Position numbers and translations under genes: made by a program. Below, in pieces: positions 1-8,774 of a stretch of 64,000 nucleotides of DNA. Position 1 is the first letter of the stretch. The number at the start of each line of letters is the position of its first letter. Below the pieces are notes generated by a model. The model made no database searches, was not told the origin of the DNA, and saw only the letters and a program-made list of their open reading frames with translations. Where the stretch lies: assembly GCF_014656435.1 (NCBI RefSeq), contig NZ_BNCK01000001.1, forward strand, positions 620,001 through 684,000, given 5' to 3'. Origin of the DNA: Thalassotalea marina (GTDB taxonomy: Bacteria; Pseudomonadota; Gammaproteobacteria; Enterobacterales; Alteromonadaceae).

Positions 1-135
1 CCAAGCGCGTAAAAATGTTTCTTGCACTAAGTCTTCCGCTACTTGCGGGTCGTGGGTCAGCCAATAGGCATAGCGATAAAGATCGCCATGTAATGCCTTC
101 ACGAGTGCTTCGTATCTAACTTGTTTTGTCGCCAT
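1..135 (-). CDS. ECF-type RNA polymerase sigma factor, N-terminal fragment
   Basis: Translating the minus strand from the ATG at 133-135 gives 45 open codons that run off the left edge. The sequence carries the region-2 signature of extracytoplasmic-function sigma factors: a YRYAYWLTHD segment followed by AEDLVQETFLRAW, the core-RNA-polymerase and -10 binding helices. The family redirects RNA polymerase to stress or envelope regulons. Only the first quarter of the protein is present, so subgroup and any anti-sigma partner cannot be seen. It lies 126 bp downstream of the bat operon, in the same orientation, behind a hairpin, so it is probably a separate unit. Confidence 0.8.
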   Translation of the reverse strand, partial: MATKQVRYEALVKALHGDLYRYAYWLTHDPQVAEDLVQETFLRAW

Positions 136-223
136 GATTGAACAGACCCGAACGAGTGAAAAAAACTTTCTTAAAAATTTTAATTTAACTGAGGTTTATT
201 TCAAGTTGAGGTATAGAAAGGCT

Positions 224-251
224 CTGCCGCACTTTGATGATAGTGCGGCAG
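224..251 (-). terminator. Hairpin after the bat operon
   Basis: A perfect 10-bp inverted repeat (CTGCCGCACT at 224-233, AGTGCGGCAG at 242-251) with an 8-nt loop begins about 10 nt past the batD stop codon. Read on the minus strand it is followed by a pyrimidine-rich but interrupted tract (AGCCTTTCT). It is a plausible but weak intrinsic terminator separating the bat operon from the sigma-factor gene. Confidence 0.55.
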
Positions 252-261
252 TTTAGTGAAA

Positions 262-1908
262 TTAAGGGTTGAGAGATATTTTAGTGGGTGCTTTTTTTTG
301 TATACCCGATTTATTAATTTCTTGAATTGCTTTTGCCAAGCCTTGGCCTTGCCATGGTTTTGGCTCTTTGCCAAATTGTGTCGCCTGTAATTCACTAATT
401 TCAAAGTTTAGTGTTGTAGACGCTGCTTGGTTTTGTATTTGGGCAATCGTTGATACTTTGTCAACAGAAATGGAATTATACCAAGGAACAAGTAGGCTCA
501 AAGCCTGTTCAGCCTGATGCTTTTTACACGCTGCTAGCAATGCTAGGTAAGCGTCATTAACTTTAACATCCGTTTTATTTTGCCTTGATTGAGCATTTCT
601 TTTTGCTGAATAAATCCAAGCCGCTAGTGTTAATAGCCATAGTGCTAAAAACACCCATTGTAACCATAGTGTTTGTTGTTGTACTACCAGCGTAGGGGCT
701 GCTTCAACATTGGCTGAAGTCGGTTGTTCAATAGGTGCACTTGGTACAGGTGCTTGGTCAGGGTTTGGCTCAACGACAATCGTTTGAGCTGGGATCACGG
801 CTTCTTGGTATTGATTGGTTTTGGTATTCCACCAAGGGATAACAATTTCAGGAATGTTATAAGTGCCTGCTTGGTTAGCAACAATGGCAAAGTTACGAAC
901 TTTTTGACTAACTAATCGATTACTGTTTAAGCCGGTATGTAACTGTGCTTGGTCAGGGTAAACTTTTAAGCCGTCAGGAAGTGGCATGTCTATTTCTGGC
1001 AGCTGTTCTTCTGACAAGCCCGCAGCGGTCAATGTAATAACTCGGGTAATTGGCTCGCCGACAATGAAATTACCATCTTCTGGCTGCCATTCTTGATGAA
1101 CAGATAATAGTTCACTTGGTAACCACATGCCTTGATATTGTGCCGGAATTGCTTTTACTACAATTGGGATTTCATCACCAATTACACTGACGGGTTTGGT
1201 ATCAGCAAAACTCAAGAAGCTATTGCGGCGGGTCGATGGCATCATTATTTCACCAGAAAAAATTGGCGATTTTAAAACAAACTCACCACTCTCTTGTGGA
1301 CTAATGGCGTAGGCTCTTTCTATCACTCTATAGCGACGACCATTAATGATGGTTTCACTTTCTTTGTCTTTACCAATTTGGTTGATGTTGGCGCCATCAA
1401 GTGCTGGCTCTGTTAGGCTTCCTCGTTTTAATTCTGCGGCAAAATGCAGTTTTACTGTTAGTGTTAGTTGCTGTTGAACATACACTTCTTTGCTTGATAC
1501 TTCAGAGGTGATAAATAACTCTTGTTGTGTAGAGCTGTCGGTTTCACTCGCTTCTATAACCTTTAGGTTAATTGGCGCTGTACTTTTATCTTCAAGGGTT
1601 AGTGCTGGAATAGTGACTTCACCTGGCTTTCTGGCAATAAGTACAATGCTCCATTTTGTGGTGCGAGTTGTCTTAAAGTTCACCATGCTGGTTTGAGAAC
1701 TAACAGAAGTTCTGCCAACAATAAAGTCTCGACCTAACGCTGAAGTATCTAATGCATTTGTATCAATATCATCGTCTGCAATAACCGTTAACACAAAAGA
1801 CTCGTTTACGATAACCGGGTTTTTGTCTACAGATGCTGTCACTTCAGTAAGCGCCTGAGAACCAAAGGAGATGGTTAATCCGATTAGAAAAATAATTGCC
1901 TTTACCAC
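262..1908 (-). CDS. batD: BatD family protein
   Basis: This 548-residue protein is the last gene of the Bat operon. It has a signal peptide ending near residue 19 (hydrophobic run then SQA), a long extracytoplasmic region rich in beta-strand segments typical of BatD (oxygen-tolerance) proteins, a Pro-rich linker near residue 400, one transmembrane helix at about 425-445 (LWLQWVFLALWLLTLAAWI), and a cytoplasmic tail of about 100 residues. BatD proteins are thought to act in an inner-membrane complex with the VWA proteins BatA and BatB; the molecular role is not established. Its start overlaps the end of the upstream VWA-TPR gene by 7 nt, which indicates translational coupling. Confidence 0.88.
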   Translation of the reverse strand: MVKAIIFLIGLTISFGSQALTEVTASVDKNPVIVNESFVLTVIADDDIDTNALDTSALGRDFIVGRTSVSSQTSMVNFKTTRTTKWSIVLIARKPGEVTIPALTLEDKSTAPINLKVIEASETDSSTQQELFITSEVSSKEVYVQQQLTLTVKLHFAAELKRGSLTEPALDGANINQIGKDKESETIINGRRYRVIERAYAISPQESGEFVLKSPIFSGEIMMPSTRRNSFLSFADTKPVSVIGDEIPIVVKAIPAQYQGMWLPSELLSVHQEWQPEDGNFIVGEPITRVITLTAAGLSEEQLPEIDMPLPDGLKVYPDQAQLHTGLNSNRLVSQKVRNFAIVANQAGTYNIPEIVIPWWNTKTNQYQEAVIPAQTIVVEPNPDQAPVPSAPIEQPTSANVEAAPTLVVQQQTLWLQWVFLALWLLTLAAWIYSAKRNAQSRQNKTDVKVNDAYLALLAACKKHQAEQALSLLVPWYNSISVDKVSTIAQIQNQAASTTLNFEISELQATQFGKEPKPWQGQGLAKAIQEINKSGIQKKAPTKISLNP

Positions 1909-3722
1909 TTTTTCTTTGCTCCTAAACTAATTTGGCGTTGACGACGTTTTTGATATTCAAGCTGCATTTTATTTCGTAGCAACAAATAGGGATCATCAGT
2001 TACTTTGTTTAATAGTTGCTGATGTTTTAGTTCCATTTCTTTTTCTTGCTGATCTTGGCTTAACTCTGCTTGCTGCTGTTCGACTTCACCTTGTTTTTCT
2101 TCTTGTTTGTCGTTTTGCTGTTGTTCTTGTGCCTGCTCTTGTTCTGGCTCTTGCTCTGGTGGCTTTTCGTCAGCGTTTCGCTCGTCAGCAGTTTGAGATT
2201 GTTGCTGCTGGTCATTTTTATTTTGCTGATCATCGCTAGCTTCATTACTTTGCTGATCTTGGCTTTCCTGTTGATCACCTTCGTTTTGCTGACCATCTTG
2301 TTGTTGCTGGTCATCTTGCTGTTGTTGATCTTGATTCTGTTGCTGTTCTTGCTGTTGCTTCAACTTTTCCAGCAATTCTTTGTTTGCTTTGGCATCTTTG
2401 TGGTCGGGATTTAGCTCTAGTGCTTTATCATAAGCCGCCAAGGCTTGATCAAATTGTTGTAGTTTGGCAAAAGTATTCCCAATGTTGTATTGAGTGTCTG
2501 CATTGGTTTGTGCATCTTTACTTTGCATAAAAGCGGATAACGCATCCTCATATTCACCAGCACGGTAATGAGCGCTGCCTTTCCATGAAGGATGTTCAAA
2601 TGCTGTTGCTGCGTCTTTATATTGCTCTGCGTTGTAAAGAGACTGCCCTTGTTGATCTTTGGTTTTCCATAAGTCGCTCCAAAAATCTGCTTGTGCTTGA
2701 GGTGTAGGAAATAATAAAACGGCTGCAGGTAATATTATAAGTAGGTTACCACGTCTAAAATACGGTAATAGCAAAAGCATTACCGGGATCAATAGGTAAG
2801 GACCAAATTCTTGCCATTGATCACCTGTTTGATTCGCTTCTGATTTTTTGTCTTCATCTGTATGTATAGGTGGCTTTACTAAAGCTTCTATATCAGTATT
2901 GTTATTAGACATACGGGCATAAGTGCCTGAGCCCTGAATTGCTGCAGTGTTTAGCAAGCTTTCACTGAGTTTAGGGATGACAATGGAACCATCATCGTCC
3001 TTTAACAGCTGCCCATTGGGAAGTTTGATTGGCGCACCAGTTGTTGTACCAACACCCATAATATTTAAGCGATAAGATGATTCTCGTTGCCAATCAACTA
3101 TATCTTGTAAATCTTCGTCATCGATACCGTCGGTAAACCAGTATATATCACCTTCAATGTGACCTGCATTTTGCAGTGTTTGTGCTGCAAGTACTAAAGC
3201 GGCGTAGGGATTACTGCCGAGCTCTGGCATTAATTCTGGGCTAAGTGACGGCAGTAACAACTCAATATTGTTAACATCTTCGGTTAATGGGCTTATCGTA
3301 AAAGCATCACCTGCGTAGGCGATTAAACCCATTTCGCCTTCATTTAATTGGTTGAGTAAATCAATAGCTTTATAACGTGCTCTGGTAAGTCGGTTAGGTG
3401 ATACATCAGTAGAATACATGGAGTATGACATGTCCATGATTAACACTGAACCTCTAGCCATTTGATAAACCGGTTGGGGGAGTTTTTTCCAGGTTGGGCC
3501 AGCAAGAGCTACAATAGCTAATACACCGATAATAAACGGCAACAATACAGAGGCAGACTTATGCTCGGTTTTGCCATCAATTAATACATGTGCAAGGTGC
3601 TCTGGGATCAGTTTATGCCAACCAGATTGACTGATGCGATATTTCTTCAGTAAATGTAGCGCAAAAATAAGAGCGACGATTGCCAGTAACCAGTACGGAC
3701 GAATAAAGTGAAAATCAGCCAC
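1902..3722 (-). CDS. VWA domain plus TPR protein (BatB-BatC fusion)
   Basis: At 606 residues this combines two Bat proteins. Residues 1-80 hold two membrane helices. A von Willebrand A domain follows with an intact MIDAS start (D97-x-S-x-S, seen as DMSYS), then two more membrane helices near 310-345, then tetratricopeptide repeats at about 365-450 (AEQYKDAATAFEH, AAYDKALELNPDHKDA). The tail from about 455 to 575 is extremely rich in Gln, Glu and Asp and probably disordered. BatB-type VWA domains bind metal and mediate protein contacts; BatC-type TPRs scaffold partners. It overlaps the neighbouring gene on each side by 7-8 nt. The low-complexity tail creates long spurious ORFs on both strands. 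Confidence 0.88.
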   Translation of the reverse strand: MADFHFIRPYWLLAIVALIFALHLLKKYRISQSGWHKLIPEHLAHVLIDGKTEHKSASVLLPFIIGVLAIVALAGPTWKKLPQPVYQMARGSVLIMDMSYSMYSTDVSPNRLTRARYKAIDLLNQLNEGEMGLIAYAGDAFTISPLTEDVNNIELLLPSLSPELMPELGSNPYAALVLAAQTLQNAGHIEGDIYWFTDGIDDEDLQDIVDWQRESSYRLNIMGVGTTTGAPIKLPNGQLLKDDDGSIVIPKLSESLLNTAAIQGSGTYARMSNNNTDIEALVKPPIHTDEDKKSEANQTGDQWQEFGPYLLIPVMLLLLPYFRRGNLLIILPAAVLLFPTPQAQADFWSDLWKTKDQQGQSLYNAEQYKDAATAFEHPSWKGSAHYRAGEYEDALSAFMQSKDAQTNADTQYNIGNTFAKLQQFDQALAAYDKALELNPDHKDAKANKELLEKLKQQQEQQQNQDQQQQDDQQQQDGQQNEGDQQESQDQQSNEASDDQQNKNDQQQQSQTADERNADEKPPEQEPEQEQAQEQQQNDKQEEKQGEVEQQQAELSQDQQEKEMELKHQQLLNKVTDDPYLLLRNKMQLEYQKRRQRQISLGAKKKW

Positions 3723-4737
3723 TATGTTTCTCCGTTAATGTTGTTGATCGTTTTAAAATGCCACCTGGGAAATAACTGATAAGCGTGATATACGCCAACG
3801 CTAATAGCAAGGCAATGGCCAGCGGGTAATAGAATAATGCTGTTAACGGACGCATTTGTTGCTGTTCTTGTTCGACGGGTTCAAGTTGATCAAGCAACTG
3901 ATAGATTTGCTCCATATCACTACCGCTGCGAGCCCTAAAGTATTTACCACCTGTTTGTTCAGCAAGTTTAGTTAGTGTCTCTTCATCAAGTTCACTTGAA
4001 GGATTTACTCTGCGCTTGCCAAATAATGAACGTTGAATCATTACGTCGGCACCAATACCAATCGAATAGATAGTAACTTTTTTAGCTATGGCTAATTCGA
4101 GCGCTTGCTCTGGCAGTATTTTACCTGCGGTGTTTTGGCCATCTGTTAGTAAAAGTAATACTCGATTTGACGTTTTCTTTTCATCAAAACGTTTCACTGC
4201 AAGGGCAATTGCATCACCTATCGCTGTTTGTTTACCCACTAAGCCAAGAACGGTTTCATCAAGCATTTGTTTTACTGTTTCACGATCAAAGGTCATAGGT
4301 GTTTGCATGTAAGCATCGTCACCAAACAGTATCAAACCAATTCTGTCGCCGACACGGCGCTCGATAAATTCGCCAAGTAATATTTTTAGCATATCTAGTC
4401 GATTTACCTGTCGGCCTTGTAGTTCCATATCTTCAACTTGCATACTGCCTGATAAATCAACGGCTACCATCATTTCTCTGCCTTCTGTTGGTATACTAAC
4501 AGGGTCGCCAAGCCATTGTGGTTGACTCGCCGCAGCAACCAATAAACACCAAAGTAGCATGAGTAAACTAACCGGAGTTTTTCTTCCTTGTGAATGTGAT
4601 TTTTCGCTGTTTACTCCTGGCAGCATGGTTGGCATCCGCAAGGCTGCAGCTTCACCGTTGTTTTTTGCAGGAAGCAAATAAATCAAAAAAGGTAGAGGTA
4701 AGGCAATTAAGGCCCAAGGTAAGGCAAATTCAATCAT
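3715..4737 (-). CDS. batA: VWA domain membrane protein, BatA type
   Basis: The 340-residue protein has N-terminal membrane helices at about 5-22 and 55-72, a von Willebrand A domain with a full MIDAS (D94-L-S96-G-S98; later LLLLTDGQNTAGK), and a C-terminal membrane helix near 305-325. That is the layout of BatA in aerotolerance operons. Known family role: metal-dependent protein interactions at the inner membrane, with a MoxR ATPase acting on the complex. It overlaps the DUF4381 gene upstream by 4 nt and the VWA-TPR gene downstream by 8 nt, so the VWA proteins are translationally coupled. Confidence 0.9.
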   Translation of the reverse strand: MIEFALPWALIALPLPFLIYLLPAKNNGEAAALRMPTMLPGVNSEKSHSQGRKTPVSLLMLLWCLLVAAASQPQWLGDPVSIPTEGREMMVAVDLSGSMQVEDMELQGRQVNRLDMLKILLGEFIERRVGDRIGLILFGDDAYMQTPMTFDRETVKQMLDETVLGLVGKQTAIGDAIALAVKRFDEKKTSNRVLLLLTDGQNTAGKILPEQALELAIAKKVTIYSIGIGADVMIQRSLFGKRRVNPSSELDEETLTKLAEQTGGKYFRARSGSDMEQIYQLLDQLEPVEQEQQQMRPLTALFYYPLAIALLLALAYITLISYFPGGILKRSTTLTEKHSG

Positions 4738-5219
4738 TTAACTTCTCCCACATTCGATTTTGGTTTTGCTTTGGGAGGTAAAGCATGCTGAAGCCAATAA
4801 ACAATCTGTTGTTGCAACTGTTCTTGCGTCTGATGATCGGTTTCTTTTCTATAATGAGTATCTAGTAATTTGCCGATATTTTCGTTTAAGCCAGACTGCT
4901 TTTTTTCTGGTAGGGCTTGTCGTAAGAAGCTCGCCAATTGGTCACCGTATTGATTGGCGACATCTGTTCTTGGGAAGTAATGCATACATGCCCATTTTAA
5001 AATTTTTATCAACTCAGCGGGCGAGTGTTGTTCGCTAACAAGCAAATTTAGTGCTGTTTGTTTTATCTTATTAATTCTTTTTAGTTTGACATATCGCCAA
5101 ATAAAATAGCTTACAGCGATTAACACAGTTGCTGCTAACAGCCACCACCCAAGTGCTACAGGCCAGCCATGTACTTGTTGTGGTATATGAATATCATTTA
5201 ATTGGGCTAACGGATCCAT
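4734..5219 (-). CDS. DUF4381 domain-containing protein
   Basis: A 161-residue protein with one transmembrane helix at about 22-44 (ALGWWLLAATVLIAVSYFIW) followed by a basic cytoplasmic domain. It matches DUF4381, a family found almost only between DUF58 and VWA genes in MoxR/Bat operons. Its biochemical function is unknown; by position it is a membrane component of the Bat complex. The start overlaps the DUF58 gene by 13 nt and the end overlaps batA by 4 nt. Confidence 0.82.
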   Translation of the reverse strand: MDPLAQLNDIHIPQQVHGWPVALGWWLLAATVLIAVSYFIWRYVKLKRINKIKQTALNLLVSEQHSPAELIKILKWACMHYFPRTDVANQYGDQLASFLRQALPEKKQSGLNENIGKLLDTHYRKETDHQTQEQLQQQIVYWLQHALPPKAKPKSNVGEVK

Positions 5220-6211
5220 GGTGCTACCCCATTTTTAATTTGTTGTTCTAACGATTGGCCCGCGCTGAAATGAATCAATCGAGCACCCGCTTTACTTAAT
5301 AATGATTCGTTGTCGCTGATAAATTGTGAAGCTTTGTTGTGGTATTCCCTAGCGGTTTTTTCATCGCCTAAGGTTAAGCTTTGTTTACTACTACCATCGG
5401 TTACGCTGACATTCATTTTTCCGTCAATTTGTGGAAGCTCAAGCTCTAATGGGTCTGAAATTAAGCAAACAACAAGTTCACAATGTTGACTTATATTTGA
5501 TAAATGGCGAATTGCATCTTTTGAGGTATGATGGCCATCTGTGATCAAATATACCAAGCTGCCAGGGCGAGCTACTTGTCTGATCCGCATGCAATTTTCA
5601 GCAAAGCATATTGTTTTATTTTCGCTTATTTGTCCAATATTGAGCGCGTCAATCGTTGCCTGATGTGTGGTGGTCAGTGCGTGTAAATAGTGCAAAACAC
5701 CTTGGTGTCTGCTGCGCGGCTTAAGTTCTAAATGCTGATTATCATTAAAAACAATACCACCAAATCGATCGCCACGTTGCTTTGTATGCCATGCGATTAA
5801 CGCGGCTAAATGAGCAGCTTGTACTGATTTAAACAGCAATCGACTGCCAAAAGCCATGTTAGCGCTTAAATCTGTGGCAACAATTACTGGGCGCTCAATT
5901 TCTTCGCGAAATAGTTTGGTATGAGTTTTACCAGTACGAGCAGTGACTCGCCAATCAATGGTTCGGATATCGTCACCTGTTTGGTAATGACGTACCTCAT
6001 CAAACTCCATGCCTCGGCCTTTGGTGCGTGCCAGATAGTTGCCAGCTAATTGTCCGTGCATGTTTTTGGTCGACGTTAAGTTGATTAACGATGCTTTGTT
6101 TTGATAATTAATTAGCTCTTCAATAGACAGTGAAACCCCTGTGGTTTGTAACGATGATAATAGTTCACCGGTACTACATGGGGTTTTGTCTTGTTGTGCT
6201 CTAGACCACAT
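5207..6211 (-). CDS. DUF58 domain-containing protein
   Basis: This 334-residue soluble protein carries the DUF58 hallmark EFDEVRHYQTGDDIRTIDWR (about 72-91), followed by the conserved REEIERPVIVATDLSANM segment. The latter resembles a degenerate VWA/MIDAS motif (D-x-S-x-N). DUF58 proteins accompany MoxR AAA+ ATPases and VWA proteins, apparently as adaptors or substrates in complex assembly. The gene starts 11 nt after moxR and overlaps the DUF4381 gene, fitting a single operon. Confidence 0.87.
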   Translation of the reverse strand: MWSRAQQDKTPCSTGELLSSLQTTGVSLSIEELINYQNKASLINLTSTKNMHGQLAGNYLARTKGRGMEFDEVRHYQTGDDIRTIDWRVTARTGKTHTKLFREEIERPVIVATDLSANMAFGSRLLFKSVQAAHLAALIAWHTKQRGDRFGGIVFNDNQHLELKPRSRHQGVLHYLHALTTTHQATIDALNIGQISENKTICFAENCMRIRQVARPGSLVYLITDGHHTSKDAIRHLSNISQHCELVVCLISDPLELELPQIDGKMNVSVTDGSSKQSLTLGDEKTAREYHNKASQFISDNESLLSKAGARLIHFSAGQSLEQQIKNGVAPWIR

Positions 6212-6222
6212 TGAATTAAACC

Positions 6223-7179
6223 TTAACCTACAGCAACAAGGTTCAGTAAATGATCCAGTAATTGATTGGTCGTTATACCTTCAGCTTCCGCTTGGTATGT
6301 CAGTAAAATTCTGTGACGTAGCACATTATGAAATACCGCTTGTACATCTTCTGGACCAACAAAGTCACGACCATGTAACCATGCACGTGCTCTGGCACAG
6401 CGATCGAGTGCGATAGTTGCACGAGGGCTGGCACCATAGGCTAACCAAAGTTTTAATTTGTCGTCATATTTTTCTGGTTGGCGAGTTGCGATGATTAAAT
6501 CAACGATATATTTCTCAATAGCTGGCGCCATATGAATTTGCAAAACTTGTTCACGTGCGGCAAAAATATCAGCTTGAGAAATTTGGCTAACATTGACTTT
6601 TTCTTTGCTTAAAGCTTCACCACGATTAACTTTTAAAATTTCTAATTCACTTTCAGCATTAGGGTAGTCTATCTCTAAATGCATCAAAAATCGGTCAAGC
6701 TGAGCCTCAGGTAGCGGATAAGTACCTTCTTGCTCGATCGGGTTTTGTGTTGCCATCACTAAAAATAAGTCAGGTAATTTGTAAGTATTTCGCCCAACCG
6801 TAATTTGCCCTTCTGCCATCGCTTCTAAAAGAGCTGACTGTACTTTAGCTGGTGCACGGTTTATTTCGTCTGCTAAAACCAAGTTTCGAAATAGCGGTCC
6901 AGCCTGAAAGGTAAAACTAGCATCTTCAGGTCGATAAATATCAGTACCTGTTAAATCAGCAGGTAAAAGGTCAGGGGTGAACTGAACACGATGAAAGTCA
7001 GCTTCTAATCCTTGGGCAAGGGCATTTACTGCACGTGTTTTTGCTAGTCCTGGAGGCCCCTCAACAATAAGATGACCATTGGCTAGTAGTGCAATTAATA
7101 AGTTTTCGACCAAAGATTCTTGACCAATAATTTGTGAAGATAAATGTTCTTTAAGCGAAGAAAAGTACTCAATAGCCAT
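6223..7179 (-). CDS. MoxR family AAA+ ATPase
   Basis: The 318-residue protein is a typical MoxR ATPase. It has a Walker A-like loop GPPGLAKT (41-48), the Walker B/sensor region LVLADEINRAPAKVQSALLEAM, the conserved MATQNPIEQEGTYPLPEAQLDRF segment with the arginine finger region, and the C-terminal lid with GASPRATIAL. MoxR proteins are chaperone-like ATPases that mature or remodel VWA-protein complexes. It is the first gene of the six-gene bat operon. Transcription starts in the 290-bp gap shared with the divergent fadI gene. The lead position and order moxR-DUF58-DUF4381-VWA-VWA/TPR-BatD are standard for gammaproteobacteria. Confidence 0.93.
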   Translation of the reverse strand: MAIEYFSSLKEHLSSQIIGQESLVENLLIALLANGHLIVEGPPGLAKTRAVNALAQGLEADFHRVQFTPDLLPADLTGTDIYRPEDASFTFQAGPLFRNLVLADEINRAPAKVQSALLEAMAEGQITVGRNTYKLPDLFLVMATQNPIEQEGTYPLPEAQLDRFLMHLEIDYPNAESELEILKVNRGEALSKEKVNVSQISQADIFAAREQVLQIHMAPAIEKYIVDLIIATRQPEKYDDKLKLWLAYGASPRATIALDRCARARAWLHGRDFVGPEDVQAVFHNVLRHRILLTYQAEAEGITTNQLLDHLLNLVAVG

Positions 7180-7394
7180 AATGATTTCGTTCTTTGTTGT
7201 TAAAATTTTGTAATTGGATTGTCAGACCTATGAATTGATATATGGTTCATGATCTTAAACACAAGTGCTACGACAAAATTGTAAATAATTTTTAGTGTTA
7301 TTAATTTAATCTAGCTATAACTAATGCTTATAGCTGGGTAAACGTGTTTTCTGCGAATAATTTAAATGACAATTGTGTTACGCAGATATAGCGG

Positions 7395-7422
7395 TTGAAT
7401 TCTATATAAATCTGGTTAGAAT
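7395..7422 (+). promoter_or_regulatory. Candidate sigma-70 promoter for fadIJ
   Basis: TTGAAT (7395-7400) and TAGAAT (7417-7422) are separated by 16 bp, and transcription would begin near 7429. The predicted start lies just upstream of the palindromic operator at 7436-7452, so a bound repressor would block initiation or clearance. Assigned by eye from consensus only. Confidence 0.5.
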
Positions 7423-7435
7423 GAAACCAAACAAT

Positions 7436-7452
7436 AAGAGGTCAGACCTCTT
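7436..7452. promoter_or_regulatory. FadR-like operator upstream of fadI
   Basis: AAGAGGTCAGACCTCTT is a perfect 8-bp inverted repeat around a central A. Its core GGTCAGACC matches the GGTCNGACC centre of the FadR operator known from E. coli and related bacteria (consensus about NNCTGGTCNGACCNGNN). It lies 18 bp before the fadI start codon and just after the predicted transcription start. FadR represses beta-oxidation genes and is released by long-chain acyl-CoA, so its place before fadIJ fits. The outer positions differ from the E. coli consensus, so FadR as the protein bound is an inference. Confidence 0.6.
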
Positions 7453-7469
7453 TGTATTGAGGAAATGTC

Positions 7470-8774
7470 ATGTCATTAAAGTTACAAACTGCAAGCGGTG
7501 AAAGAATTGCTGTTGTTGCTGGTCTTCGTACTCCTTTTGCGAAACAGGCTACAGCGTTTCATGGTGTACCTGCTGTAGACCTAGGTAAGATCGTAGTTAA
7601 CGAATTGGTAAATCGCACGGAAATTGACCCTAAACTCATTGACCAATTGGTTTTTGGTCAGGTTGTGCAAATGCCGGAGGCACCAAACATTGCCCGTGAA
7701 ATTGTTCTTGGCACAGGCATGCACGTCAACACTGATGCTTATAGTGTATCAAGAGCTTGCGCAACTAGCTTTCAATCAACCGTTAATGTTGCGGAATCTA
7801 TTTTATCTGGCGTCGTTGATATCGGTATTGCCGGTGGTGCAGATTCCTCATCTGTTGCGCCCATTGGCGTGTCTAAGAAATTTGCCCGTATGTTGTTAGA
7901 TCTAAGTAAAACGAAAACTTTAGGTCAAAAAATGGCGATTTTGAAACACTTAAGGTTTAAAGATTTATTGCCAGTACCGCCAGCAGTAGCAGAATACTCA
8001 ACAGGTCTTTCGATGGGGCAAACGGCGGAACAAATGGCCAAAACCCATGGAATTTCACGTGCTGATCAAGACGCGCTAGCGCATCGTTCTCATCTATTGG
8101 CAACTCAGTCATGGCAGGAAGGCAAACTTGCTGGTGAAGTGATGGCAGCCCATGTTGAGCCATACAAATCTTTCATTGATAAAGATAATTGTATCCGTGA
8201 AAACTCTGACTTGGCAGGGTACGCAAAGTTAAAACCTGTATTTGACCGTAAACACGGCACAGTTACCGCAGCGAATAGTACAGCCTTAACCGATGGCGCT
8301 TCAGCAATATTACTCATGCGAGAAGGTCGAGCAAAAGAGTTAGGATATAAGCCTCTTGGTTATATTAGAAGTTTTGGCTTTGCTGCAATAGATGTTTGGC
8401 AAGACATGCTGATGGGGCCAAGCTACGCAACGCCTATCGCTTTAAAACGTGCGGGTATGGAATTAAAAGACTTAGATCTTGTTGAAATGCACGAAGCATT
8501 TGCCGCACAAGCTTTAGCCAACGTAAAAATGTTTGCCAGTAAAAAGTTTGCTAACGAGCACTTAGGCCGCGATCAGGCGATTGGTGAAATTGATATGGAT
8601 AAATTTAATGTCATGGGAGGCTCTTTAGCATATGGGCATCCTTTTGCGGCAACAGGTACTCGTCTAATTACTCAAGTTCTAAATGAACTAAATCGACGAG
8701 GTGGCGGTGTTGGTTTGACCACAGCATGTGCCGCAGGTGGTTTAGGTGCTGCTATGATTTTGGAGACGGAATAA
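7470..8774 (+). CDS. fadI: Acetyl-CoA C-acyltransferase FadI (3-ketoacyl-CoA thiolase)
   Basis: At 434 residues (E. coli FadI is 436) this is the thiolase of the second fatty acid oxidation complex. It cleaves 3-ketoacyl-CoA with CoA to acetyl-CoA and a shortened acyl-CoA. The nucleophilic cysteine is in [10 protein letters not shown] (about C97), and the C-terminal catalytic motifs [16 protein letters not shown] and CAAGGLGAA are intact. A good ribosome binding site (TGAGGAA, 7458-7464) precedes the ATG. It overlaps fadJ by one base (TAATG), the usual translational coupling of thiolase and multifunctional subunits. Confidence 0.96.
   Translation: MSLKLQTASGERIAVVAGLRTPFAKQATAFHGVPAVDLGKIVVNELVNRTEIDPKLIDQLVFGQVVQMPEAPNIAREIVLGTGMHVNTDAYSVSRACATSFQSTVNVAESILSGVVDIGIAGGADSSSVAPIGVSKKFARMLLDLSKTKTLGQKMAILKHLRFKDLLPVPPAVAEYSTGLSMGQTAEQMAKTHGISRADQDALAHRSHLLATQSWQEGKLAGEVMAAHVEPYKSFIDKDNCIRENSDLAGYAKLKPVFDRKHGTVTAANSTALTDGASAILLMREGRAKELGYKPLGYIRSFGFAAIDVWQDMLMGPSYATPIALKRAGMELKDLDLVEMHEAFAAQALANVKMFASKKFANEHLGRDQAIGEIDMDKFNVMGGSLAYGHPFAATGTRLITQVLNELNRRGGGVGLTTACAAGGLGAAMILETE

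Noticed and set aside
2060-2414. Lys/Ser-rich minus-frame ORF and Leu/Phe-rich plus-strand ORF
   Set aside because: Both are shadows of the Gln/Glu codon tract of the VWA-TPR gene.
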